The notes below the pieces were generated by a model. The model had not been told where the DNA came from. It saw only the letters and a program-made list of their open reading frames with translations, and did not search any database. From contig CAJUJP010000007.1 in assembly GCA_910586615.1 (NCBI GenBank), forward strand, positions 45,801 to 109,800: a stretch of DNA of 64,000 bases. Direction: 5' to 3'. Below are positions 8,118 to 15,043 of the stretch, piece after piece. This DNA comes from an uncultured Lachnospiraceae bacterium (GTDB lineage: Bacteria > Bacillota > Clostridia > Lachnospirales > Lachnospiraceae). The translations under genes were made by a program, and so were the position numbers. Position 1 is the stretch's first letter; each line of letters starts with the position of its first letter.

Positions 8118-9668
8118 TTAATTCTGATCACCGATGGAATCTTTCACAGAAACAGTCACCTTCTTCTCATAGCATGAGAAAATCTGTTCCAGCTTCTTTT
8201 TATCAGGCGCCTTTGTCAACACACTCACTACCGGCACGATCACGAGGCCGGCCAGCATACAGAATGCGCCGGCGTTGATCGGCGACTGCAGCAGCGCCGG
8301 AAAACCGGAACGGAAAAAGATGTTGGCAAGCATCACCACCGTGGAGAACAAAAAGCTCACCCAGCAGGCCGCCTTCGTAGTCCGTTTCCAATACAGGCCG
8401 TAAAGAAACGGCGCCAGAAATGCACCGGCCAGCGCGCCCCAGCTCACACCCATAAGCTGTGCAATAAAAGTGACATTGGAACGGTACTGAATCAGCGCAA
8501 GCACCACGGAAACCGCAATAAACATTACCAGCAGCGCCCGCATCCATTTCACCTGTTTCTTCTCATCCATCTCCTTCATAATATTACCTTTAATGAAGTC
8601 CAGCGTCAAGGTGGAGCTGGATGCCAGAACAAGGGAAGACAGCGTGGACATGGAAGCCGAAAGCACCAGAATAACCACCACTGCAATCAGAATCGCAGGC
8701 AGCCCCGAAAGCATCGTTGGAACCACCGAGTCATAGCCGTTCGCCGCAATATCAATCCTGTCACCAAAAAGCCGTCCGAAACCGCCCAGGAAATAACAGC
8801 CGCCTGCCACAATAGCGGCAAAAACGGTAGAAATGATCATACCTTTGTTAATCGCACTCTCACTCTTGATGGCATAAAATTTCTGTACCATCTGGGGCAG
8901 TCCCCAGGTTCCCAGACTGGTAAGAATGACCACGCCCAGAAGCCCCACAGGATCCGGCCCGAAGAAAGAATTAAACACACCCGGCGCCGCAGATACCGAC
9001 TCGTCACTGACAGCCGCCAGCTTATCAAGGGCCGCCAGAAAACCGCCCTGGCTGTTCAGCACCGCCGCCACCACAGCCACAATGCCGAAAATCATGATGA
9101 TGCCCTGAATAAAATCATTGATTGCAGTGGCCATATAACCTCCTGCAATCACATAGATTCCTGTGAGCACTGCCATCACAATCACACATACGCTGTAATC
9201 AATGTCAAAGGCCATACCGAACAGACGGCTCAATCCGTTGTAAAGACTTGCCGTATAAGGAATCAGAAAGATAAAGATAATGGCAGAAGCCGCCAGCTTC
9301 AAAGGCTTGCTCTCAAACCGTTCTCCGAAAAACTGCGGCATGGTGGCACTGTCCAGATGCTGTGTCATGATACGTGTACGGCGTCCCAGCACCGCCCATG
9401 CCAGCAGCGAACCAAGAAATGCATTCCCCAGCCCCGCCCAGGTAGCGGCAATGCCGTATTTCCAGCCAAACTGTCCTGCATACCCCACGAAAACCACCGC
9501 AGAAAAATAACTTGTTCCGTAGGCAAAGGCGGTAAGCCACGGGCCCACACTTCTCCCGCCAAGCACAAATCCGTTCACATCAGTGGCATGTTTCCGGCAG
9601 TAAAAGCCGATACCGATCATCATCCCGAAAAAGATGACAAGCATAACCAGTTTAACAAAAAGATCCAT
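8118..9668 (-). CDS. Sodium:solute symporter (SSS family)
   Basis: Integral membrane carrier of 516 aa with about 13 hydrophobic segments. It has the SSS-type N-terminus FFGMMIGIGFYCRKHATDVNGFVLGGRSVGPWLTAFAYG (quoted in part by position 13-51), the GYMATAINDFIQG signature near 170-182 and a Na+-site-like SASMSTLSSLVLASSS block near 340. The substrate cannot be read from sequence. Its place between iorA and an acyl-CoA ligase suggests import of a carboxylate such as an aryl acid. RBS is GGGGAG; the upstream ligase ends 19 bp away. Confidence 0.88.
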   Translation of the reverse strand: MDLFVKLVMLVIFFGMMIGIGFYCRKHATDVNGFVLGGRSVGPWLTAFAYGTSYFSAVVFVGYAGQFGWKYGIAATWAGLGNAFLGSLLAWAVLGRRTRIMTQHLDSATMPQFFGERFESKPLKLAASAIIFIFLIPYTASLYNGLSRLFGMAFDIDYSVCVIVMAVLTGIYVIAGGYMATAINDFIQGIIMIFGIVAVVAAVLNSQGGFLAALDKLAAVSDESVSAAPGVFNSFFGPDPVGLLGVVILTSLGTWGLPQMVQKFYAIKSESAINKGMIISTVFAAIVAGGCYFLGGFGRLFGDRIDIAANGYDSVVPTMLSGLPAILIAVVVILVLSASMSTLSSLVLASSSTLTLDFIKGNIMKEMDEKKQVKWMRALLVMFIAVSVVLALIQYRSNVTFIAQLMGVSWGALAGAFLAPFLYGLYWKRTTKAACWVSFLFSTVVMLANIFFRSGFPALLQSPINAGAFCMLAGLVIVPVVSVLTKAPDKKKLEQIFSCYEKKVTVSVKDSIGDQN

Positions 9669-9687
9669 TTTCGTTTTCTCCCCTCAT

Positions 9688-11325
9688 TTAATTGCTGATC
9701 TGGGCTTCCACCAGGCTTCCGTGACAGTAACGTTCCCGAAGTACCGGCTTCTCGATCTTTCCTGTCGGATTTCTCGGCACTTCATCAAAGATGACCTTCT
9801 TGGGCCGCTTATATCGCGGCAGTTCATTGCAGAACTCCATGATCTCCTCTTCCGTACAGGAAACCCCGTCCTTCAGTCCGATGATCGCCGCCGCAATCTC
9901 GCCAAGTCTTGCATCCGGCAGTCCGATCACAGCCACATCCTTGATCTTATCGTTACGGCGCAGGAAATCTTCGATCTGTACCGGGTACAGATTCTCACCA
10001 CCGGAAATGATCACATCCTTCTTCCTGTCTACCAGATAAATGAATCCGTCCTCATCCTTACGCGCCATATCCCCGGTATAAAGCCATCTGTCCTTTAATA
10101 CCTCGTCCGTAGCTTCGGGATTTTTGTAATAGCAGAGCATGACGCCCGGTCCGTGGACGATCAGTTCACCCACTTCTCCCTGAGCAGTCTCATTCCCCTG
10201 CTCGTCCACAATCTTTGCTTCCCAGTGATAGCCCGGTTTGCCGATGGCTCCCACTTTATGTATGTTTTCCACGCCCAGGTGCACACAGCCCGGTCCGATG
10301 GATTCGCTCAGACCATAGTTCGTGTCATACTGATGATGCGGAAAATGTTTTTTCCAGCGCTGGATCAGGCTGGGCGGAACGGGCTGGGCTCCGATATGCA
10401 TCAACCGCCACTGTTCCAGCAGGTAATGTTCCATATCCACCTTGCCTGAGTCAATGGCATCCAGCAGATCCTGTGCCCAGGGCACCAGAAGCCACACGAT
10501 GGTACACTTTTCTTCCGTCACCGCACGCAGAATCCACTCCGGTTTCACCCCCCGCAGAAGCACTGCCTTGCCGGCCGTGATCAGGGAACCGAACCAGTGC
10601 ATTTTTGCTCCGGTATGGTAAAGAGGCGGAATGCAGAGGAACACATCTTCCTTCGTCTGCCCATGGTGGTTCTGCTCCGTCTCACAGGAAGAACGCAGCG
10701 CCAGATGATTGTGCAGGATCGCTTTCGGAAATCCGGTGGTGCCGGAAGAAAAATAGATCGCCGCATAATCCGTCTCCTTGAGCGCCACCGGCGGCGCGCT
10801 GGAAGAACAGAATCCCATCAGCTTAAGGCAGTCTTCCGTGTAGGAAGGGCCATCCGGTCCCGGAAAAAACATCGTTTTTACTGCCGGCAGATTCTCCGCG
10901 ATCGTATCCATCCGGCTGATAAATTCCGGCCCGAACACCAATATCTCCACATCCGCAAGTTCCAGACAGTATTTAATCTCTTCCGCAGAATAACGGAAGT
11001 TTAACGGAACGGCTATGCCGCCCGCTTTCAAAATGCCGAAATAAACGGGCAGCCATTCCAGACAGTTCATCATCAGAATGCCTACCTTCATCTCACGCTC
11101 AAATCCGCGGCTTAAGAGCAGATTGGCAAACCGGTTGGCGCGCCTGTCAAAATCCGCCCAGCTCAGTTCCCGGCGATAAGGCGCCCCGTTTTCTGCACTT
11201 TCGATCAAGCTTGCCTCCCGCCAGGTCACCGCACTGTCACGCTCGTGGGAAGGATTCAGTTCCACAAGCGCCGTATCCGAACCGTATAGGCGGGCATTCC
11301 GCTCCAAAAACTCCGTAATCACCAT
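9688..11325 (-). CDS. AMP-dependent acyl/aryl-CoA ligase
   Basis: 545-aa adenylate-forming enzyme that activates a carboxylic acid to a CoA thioester. P-loop SSGTTGFPK is at 193-201, A5 YGLSESIGPG near 337, A7 YTGDMARKDEDGF near 416, A8 KDVIISGGENLYPVQIE, and the catalytic lysine is in the C-terminal NPTGKIEKP motif. It resembles medium/long-chain or aryl-acid ligases. The acid substrate is unknown; context with the symporter, IorAB and PaaK favours an aromatic or branched acid. RBS AGGAGG sits upstream of ATG. A degenerate AT-rich repeat fills the gap before it. Confidence 0.87.
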   Translation of the reverse strand: MVITEFLERNARLYGSDTALVELNPSHERDSAVTWREASLIESAENGAPYRRELSWADFDRRANRFANLLLSRGFEREMKVGILMMNCLEWLPVYFGILKAGGIAVPLNFRYSAEEIKYCLELADVEILVFGPEFISRMDTIAENLPAVKTMFFPGPDGPSYTEDCLKLMGFCSSSAPPVALKETDYAAIYFSSGTTGFPKAILHNHLALRSSCETEQNHHGQTKEDVFLCIPPLYHTGAKMHWFGSLITAGKAVLLRGVKPEWILRAVTEEKCTIVWLLVPWAQDLLDAIDSGKVDMEHYLLEQWRLMHIGAQPVPPSLIQRWKKHFPHHQYDTNYGLSESIGPGCVHLGVENIHKVGAIGKPGYHWEAKIVDEQGNETAQGEVGELIVHGPGVMLCYYKNPEATDEVLKDRWLYTGDMARKDEDGFIYLVDRKKDVIISGGENLYPVQIEDFLRRNDKIKDVAVIGLPDARLGEIAAAIIGLKDGVSCTEEEIMEFCNELPRYKRPKKVIFDEVPRNPTGKIEKPVLRERYCHGSLVEAQISN

Positions 11326-11340
11326 AATATGGTTCCTCCT

Positions 11341-11452
11341 TTTTATATCACACGTTACATATCATTCGTTATATACCGTACATTACATATTACATGTTAC
11401 GCATCGTGCATTACATATCACGTATTACGTATCATATATTATATATCATATG
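11341..11452. repeat. AT-rich degenerate tandem repeat of about 14 bases
   Basis: About eight imperfect units of 13-15 bases, variants of CATTACATATCACGT and ATTACGTATCATAT, fill the space between the thioesterase stop and the acyl-CoA ligase start. Composition is much more AT-rich than the neighbours. The RBS of the ligase sits just outside the array. Confidence 0.7.
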
Positions 11453-11851
11453 CTATTTTATAATATATCCATTCATCGAGGCATGTGCCACATAAGTTCC
11501 CAGTTCATCCCGCACATCCACCGTATAGAGTGCGGTAGTATGCCCTTCTCTCAGGCAGGAAGCTTCCGCAATCAGGCGTCCGCCCTTAGCCGGCGCCAGA
11601 AAAGTGATAGATGCCTGCTGGCTCACAGTCTTCCTCTCTGAATATCCGTTAGCCGCAACTGCACATGCGATATCCGCCAGTGTGAATACCGCGCCACCCA
11701 TCGGCACATGGTTCTCATTCATATGCCTCTCCTCCAGAGTCAGAGAGCATACAGCCTTACCCGGCTCCGCAGAATCAATGACAACCCCCGTGGCATCCGT
11801 AGCAAAATGATCATTTTTAAAGCGGCGGCGAATTTCCTCTAATGCTGACAT
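11453..11851 (-). CDS. PaaI-like hotdog thioesterase
   Basis: Predicted acyl- or aryl-CoA thioesterase of 132 aa, the normal single-hotdog length. The hotdog helix region HVPMGGAVFTLADIACAVAAN (residues about 48-68, with the typical Gly-Gly and Asp) and the strand SQQASITFLAPAKGG support the family. RBS AAAGGAG is 7 bases from the ATG. It opens the aryl-acid gene run and would hydrolyse surplus CoA esters, balancing the two ligases downstream (inference). The recombinase ends 50 bp upstream. Confidence 0.87.
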   Translation of the reverse strand: MSALEEIRRRFKNDHFATDATGVVIDSAEPGKAVCSLTLEERHMNENHVPMGGAVFTLADIACAVAANGYSERKTVSQQASITFLAPAKGGRLIAEASCLREGHTTALYTVDVRDELGTYVAHASMNGYIIK

Positions 11852-11901
11852 AAACAGACTCCTTTCCCCATCTTAAAATTACTTTCACCACTTTAACACT
11901 T

Positions 11902-13821
11902 TTAATCACTAAAGTCAAGAAAATCCTCGGCGCTGCATTCCTCCGTTACGATCTCGTTACGATCTTCAACGATAATCCACTGTCCTCTGCCGTCCCGCAT
12001 ACGGTAATCTATTTTTCTCTCCGCCCTGAGATCCTGCATACGCCGGCGGGTCAAAGAAAGGGTAACTCCCATTTCTTCTGCGATTTCTTTTGCTGTTATT
12101 CCGGGCGTAACCCGCACCAGATCAAGCATCCTTTTCTTCTGCTCCTCTATTTCCGCACCGTGAGAAGTGCTGCAGCTTTGCGCTATTATGACCGTCTCCG
12201 TCCCATCGTTGTCCCCGCAGGCTGCATGGTCCGTCGTTCCTCTTTCGGTGTATGCCCGTTCCGGTTGCTTCCGGATGCGAAAGCAAATCTCCATCTGCGC
12301 AGGATACACCATGATCCGATCAATTTCCGAGATAATGCCATCCCGCAGCGCCTGTCCGATCACATCCTGTACCAGACGTTCTTTGATGTCTTCCAGACGT
12401 TTCGCACGTGCTTCTTTCTCTTCCGGATCCGCTCCCAGCTGTCTGATCCGTTCCCTGCAGAATTCGATTTTCTCCTGTATGTCATGATTTTTCCACTGAT
12501 AGTCCTGATCATCGATCACACCATCCAAAAGCTTCTCTAAAAGAAGTTCTTTCCGGTATCGGGCTTTTTGCAGTTCTGCTTCGAGAAGTCTCTGTCTTTC
12601 CCATACAGCACTGTCCCCGAAAACCTTTCCAAGCAGCATCATCGTCTCTTCCAGAATTTCTTCCTGATCCGGCTGCTTCAGCTTCGGGCCGCATATCTGT
12701 TCCAGGCATAAGAGCATCTTTTTCTCGTCCAAATGTACATTATCGCAGCCTGCATCCTTGTCACTTACAGTCTTTCTGATCTGATTTCTCCGCAGTTCAT
12801 CTGCCCGCCTGCCGTGGTGAAGATAATTGCTGCACTTCCATTCCGCTATTTTACCTGATTTATTCCAGCGCACCGTCCGGTAAAAAGGTTCCCCGCAAAG
12901 CCCGCAGATGATTTTTCCCGACAGTTCATGGCTTCCGGTGCCATAGCGGACAACAGCGCCGTTATTTTGCTGTCTCGTCCTTTTCCTGTGATCCAAAGCC
13001 CGGTTCGCTGCCTCAAACAGCCTGCTGTCAACAATGGCAGGTACCGCATCCCGATGCACGATCCATTCCTCTTCCGGATTCCTTACAGTCTGCTTCCTCT
13101 CAAATTCATAATGGCGTTTATTCTGCACCACAGTCCCCTTATAAACGGGATTGCGGATCAAATTGCGAATCATGGAAGGTGACAGCATCTTGCCGTTCCT
13201 GTTTCGATAACCTTTTTCATACAGAATTTCCGCACTGCTGTGAGTGCCGTATCCGTCTGCCGACAGTTGGAAGATCATCCGTATCATCTCCGCCTCGCGT
13301 TCATCGATCACAATACTCTTGTCCGGCAGCTTTTTCAGCCCATACATACGGTTGGTAAAGACAAAGCTTTTCCCTTCCTTCTGTCTGTTTTTATGCGCAT
13401 TATTGATTTTTTTACTCAGTTCTCTGCTGTACTCTTCCGCCAGGATCGCCTTGATGCCCGTGATCAGCGCATCATCCGGCGTATAAAATTTTCCTTCCAG
13501 ATACATATACAGCTTTTTCCGGTTCCTCTGCATCCGGTCCAGGAACAGATACCAGTCTTTCGTATTCCGCATCAGACGATCCTGGCTCTTAATAACGATG
13601 ATGTCGAATTTGTCCTGTTCCAGATCCTGATATAACCTGCCATATTCACTCCTGCCCTTGACCGTGGTGCCGCTTTTTGCTTCCACATATGTATCCACCA
13701 GCCGCCAGCCCAGTTCATAGACGCAGTTCTTCGATTCTTTCACCTGCTTGACAAGCGCATCTTTCTGGCTTTCCTCTTCGGTACTGCAGCGGTTATAGAT
13801 TACCGCCCGCAGCTGCTCCAT
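11902..13821 (-). CDS. Large serine recombinase with C-terminal winged helix
   Basis: Site-specific DNA recombinase, 639 aa from the ATG (a GTG 9 bases upstream is possible; AAGGAG fits the ATG better). Domains in order: resolvase catalytic domain about 1-140 with nucleophile Ser13 in YNRCSTEEE and the KSQDRLMRN active-site Arg segment; Recombinase domain about 155-265 (NRMYGLKKLPDKS to NPVYKGTVVQ); zinc-ribbon with CGLCGEPFYR and a later C-x-many-C pair; a coiled-coil region (about 385-470); then, unusually, a helix-turn-helix near 575-620 (ITAKEIAEEMGVTLSLTRRR). No phage or transposon cargo, terminal repeats or att site could be recognised nearby. Confidence 0.9.
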   Translation of the reverse strand: MEQLRAVIYNRCSTEEESQKDALVKQVKESKNCVYELGWRLVDTYVEAKSGTTVKGRSEYGRLYQDLEQDKFDIIVIKSQDRLMRNTKDWYLFLDRMQRNRKKLYMYLEGKFYTPDDALITGIKAILAEEYSRELSKKINNAHKNRQKEGKSFVFTNRMYGLKKLPDKSIVIDEREAEMIRMIFQLSADGYGTHSSAEILYEKGYRNRNGKMLSPSMIRNLIRNPVYKGTVVQNKRHYEFERKQTVRNPEEEWIVHRDAVPAIVDSRLFEAANRALDHRKRTRQQNNGAVVRYGTGSHELSGKIICGLCGEPFYRTVRWNKSGKIAEWKCSNYLHHGRRADELRRNQIRKTVSDKDAGCDNVHLDEKKMLLCLEQICGPKLKQPDQEEILEETMMLLGKVFGDSAVWERQRLLEAELQKARYRKELLLEKLLDGVIDDQDYQWKNHDIQEKIEFCRERIRQLGADPEEKEARAKRLEDIKERLVQDVIGQALRDGIISEIDRIMVYPAQMEICFRIRKQPERAYTERGTTDHAACGDNDGTETVIIAQSCSTSHGAEIEEQKKRMLDLVRVTPGITAKEIAEEMGVTLSLTRRRMQDLRAERKIDYRMRDGRGQWIIVEDRNEIVTEECSAEDFLDFSD

Positions 13822-13870
13822 AGCCTCCACTCCTTCCCTTTAAAATACCGTAAACCATACCCCATTCCTG

Positions 13871-13999
13871 TCACGATCCCGGACATGATTTCCTCTGCAG
13901 TAACTCCATGACTCTGATCCGCTCTTCCGCCGTAATCAGTCCTTCCTGTTCCAGAATTCTGAAAATTCTCACTATGATCTCCCCGTTCTCTTCCGTCAT
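13871..13999 (-). CDS. 42-aa ORF preceding the recombinase
   Basis: Small acidic/basic helical protein starting MTEENGEIIVRIFRILEQEG and continuing LITAEERIRVMELLQRK. It has a good RBS (AGGAG, 8-9 bases from the ATG) and ends 49 bp before the recombinase ATG on the same strand, so it is probably co-transcribed. The EGLITAEER segment resembles short helical modules often found beside recombinases of mobile elements. Its function is unknown; a recombination directionality or accessory role is only a guess. Confidence 0.6.
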   Translation of the reverse strand: MTEENGEIIVRIFRILEQEGLITAEERIRVMELLQRKSCPGS

Positions 14000-14137
14000 A
14001 GGCCGGTCTCCTGTACACATCTTACAAAAATTTATGTCCGAATCCTGTCTTTTATCTCTGTAAAATCATATTTTCCCGGCTGTTATCTCCCTCTGCCTGT
14101 CCGTCTCACTCACGCTTTTCACTTCTTCCAGTTAAAC

Positions 14138-14233
14138 ATGGTGATCACTTCGATCATCATCCTGTGCGCCATCGCAATGGCATTCTACAAGCTGATCCAG
14201 AGCCTGGAACATCATTATCGCAAGAAATACTGA
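14138..14233 (+). CDS. Possible 31-aa single-span membrane peptide
   Basis: Reads MVITSIIILCAIAMAFYKLI followed by a charged tail QSLEHHYRKKY. It is one hydrophobic helix with a basic C-terminus, the layout of type I toxins and other small membrane peptides, but I recognise no family. A plus-strand intrinsic terminator lies 57 bases downstream, which favours a real short transcript. Against it: there is no clear RBS (TTCCAGTTAAAC precedes the ATG). It is convergent with nrdG and divergent from the recombinase pair. Confidence 0.35.
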   Translation: MVITSIIILCAIAMAFYKLIQSLEHHYRKKY

Positions 14234-14289
14234 ATCTCACACCGGAAAATGTCCGAAGTATGGACCTTACCCGCATGAATTTCCGTCAG

Positions 14290-14322
14290 AACCGGCTTGG
14301 CAAAGGTCACGCCGGTTTTTTC
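14290..14322 (+). terminator. Intrinsic terminator downstream of the 31-aa ORF
   Basis: Stem AACCGGC / GCCGGTT around a 14-base loop, overlapped by TTTTTTC on the plus strand. There is no other plus-strand gene upstream for it to serve. Confidence 0.65.
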
Positions 14323-14392
14323 TGTTCCACTGACCGCCTCCGCCCTGTAATCGGGATACAGATTTTTCTACACAGGTAAAATAAATCCCGAT

Positions 14393-14427
14393 CAAAAAAT
14401 GCCGGACACATTTCTGCATCCGGCATT
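14393..14427 (-). terminator. Intrinsic terminator of nrdD-nrdG
   Basis: Nine-base stem AATGCCGGA / TCCGGCATT with a 12-base loop, followed on the minus strand by TTTTTT. It lies 78 bases past the nrdG stop. Confidence 0.8.
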
Positions 14428-14504
14428 CTGCCATCCCATGATTTCTTTCTTCTGTTTATTGTCCTGCTGTCACACGGAGGCTGCATTCTTTATCACTGTC
14501 CCGT

Positions 14505-15032
14505 TCATGTTTCTTCATCCCACAGCACAGTCTCTCCCCGTTGCAGTGATTCCTGTACGAGAATAATCCGCTGATTGGCGGATCCTCTGAACTGCAGGCT
14601 GATATCTTTCTGTGCCAGAATAAACTCCCCGTCCACGATTACATCAATACAGGAAAGAAATTCTCTCATATCCTCCCACATAACGCAGAACCGGTTTAAA
14701 ATATCTTCCTCAAAACGGTATCCTGTATAGCACCAGACATTCTTCTGCGGATAACATTCCCTCACCCTTTTTAAAAAGGGCAGCAATTCCCGCCAGTTGG
14801 CATATTCAAGCGGTTCTCCCCCAAGCAGCGTAAGACCCGCGATATAATCCGGCGCCAGATCATTTAACAACCGCTCCTGCACGGCTTCATCAAAAGGATT
14901 TCCGTAGGTGAAATCCCATGTCATCTCGTTAAAGCACCCCTCACAGTGATGGGTGCAGCCGCTCACAAAAAGAGTCACCCGCACACCGGGGCCATTGGCA
15001 ATATCACAATTTTTGATCTCTGAGTAATTCAT
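14505..15032 (-). CDS. nrdG: Anaerobic ribonucleotide reductase activating protein (radical SAM)
   Basis: Uses S-adenosylmethionine and a 4Fe-4S cluster to install the glycyl radical on NrdD. 175 aa from MNYSEIKNCDIANGPGVR. The cluster motif is CTHHCEGC (C-x3-C-x2-C), and the SAM-binding TLLGGEPLEY follows. I favour this ATG; an in-frame GTG at 15047 overlapping the nrdD stop is the alternative, and AAAGG sits between them. It lies 11 bp after nrdD, so the two are one transcript. Confidence 0.94.
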   Translation of the reverse strand: MNYSEIKNCDIANGPGVRVTLFVSGCTHHCEGCFNEMTWDFTYGNPFDEAVQERLLNDLAPDYIAGLTLLGGEPLEYANWRELLPFLKRVRECYPQKNVWCYTGYRFEEDILNRFCVMWEDMREFLSCIDVIVDGEFILAQKDISLQFRGSANQRIILVQESLQRGETVLWDEET

Positions 15033-15043
15033 CCGGCAGCCTT

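Larger units (their letters stand above)
14000..14504. other. Intergenic region between the recombinase pair and nrdG
   Basis: 505 bases without a large gene. It holds a possible 31-codon plus-strand ORF (14138-14233), a plus-strand terminator (14290-14322) and the minus-strand nrdG terminator (14393-14427). No direct repeats that would mark an attachment site were found by eye. Confidence 0.6.

Noticed and set aside
11902..14000. An integrated prophage or conjugative element
   Set aside because: Only the recombinase and one small ORF are present; no structural, replication, transfer or cargo genes and no flanking repeats were seen.
13800..14018. 72-codon ORF between recombinase and nrdG
   Set aside because: Out of frame with the better supported 42-aa ORF, which has an AGGAG RBS and helical sequence.
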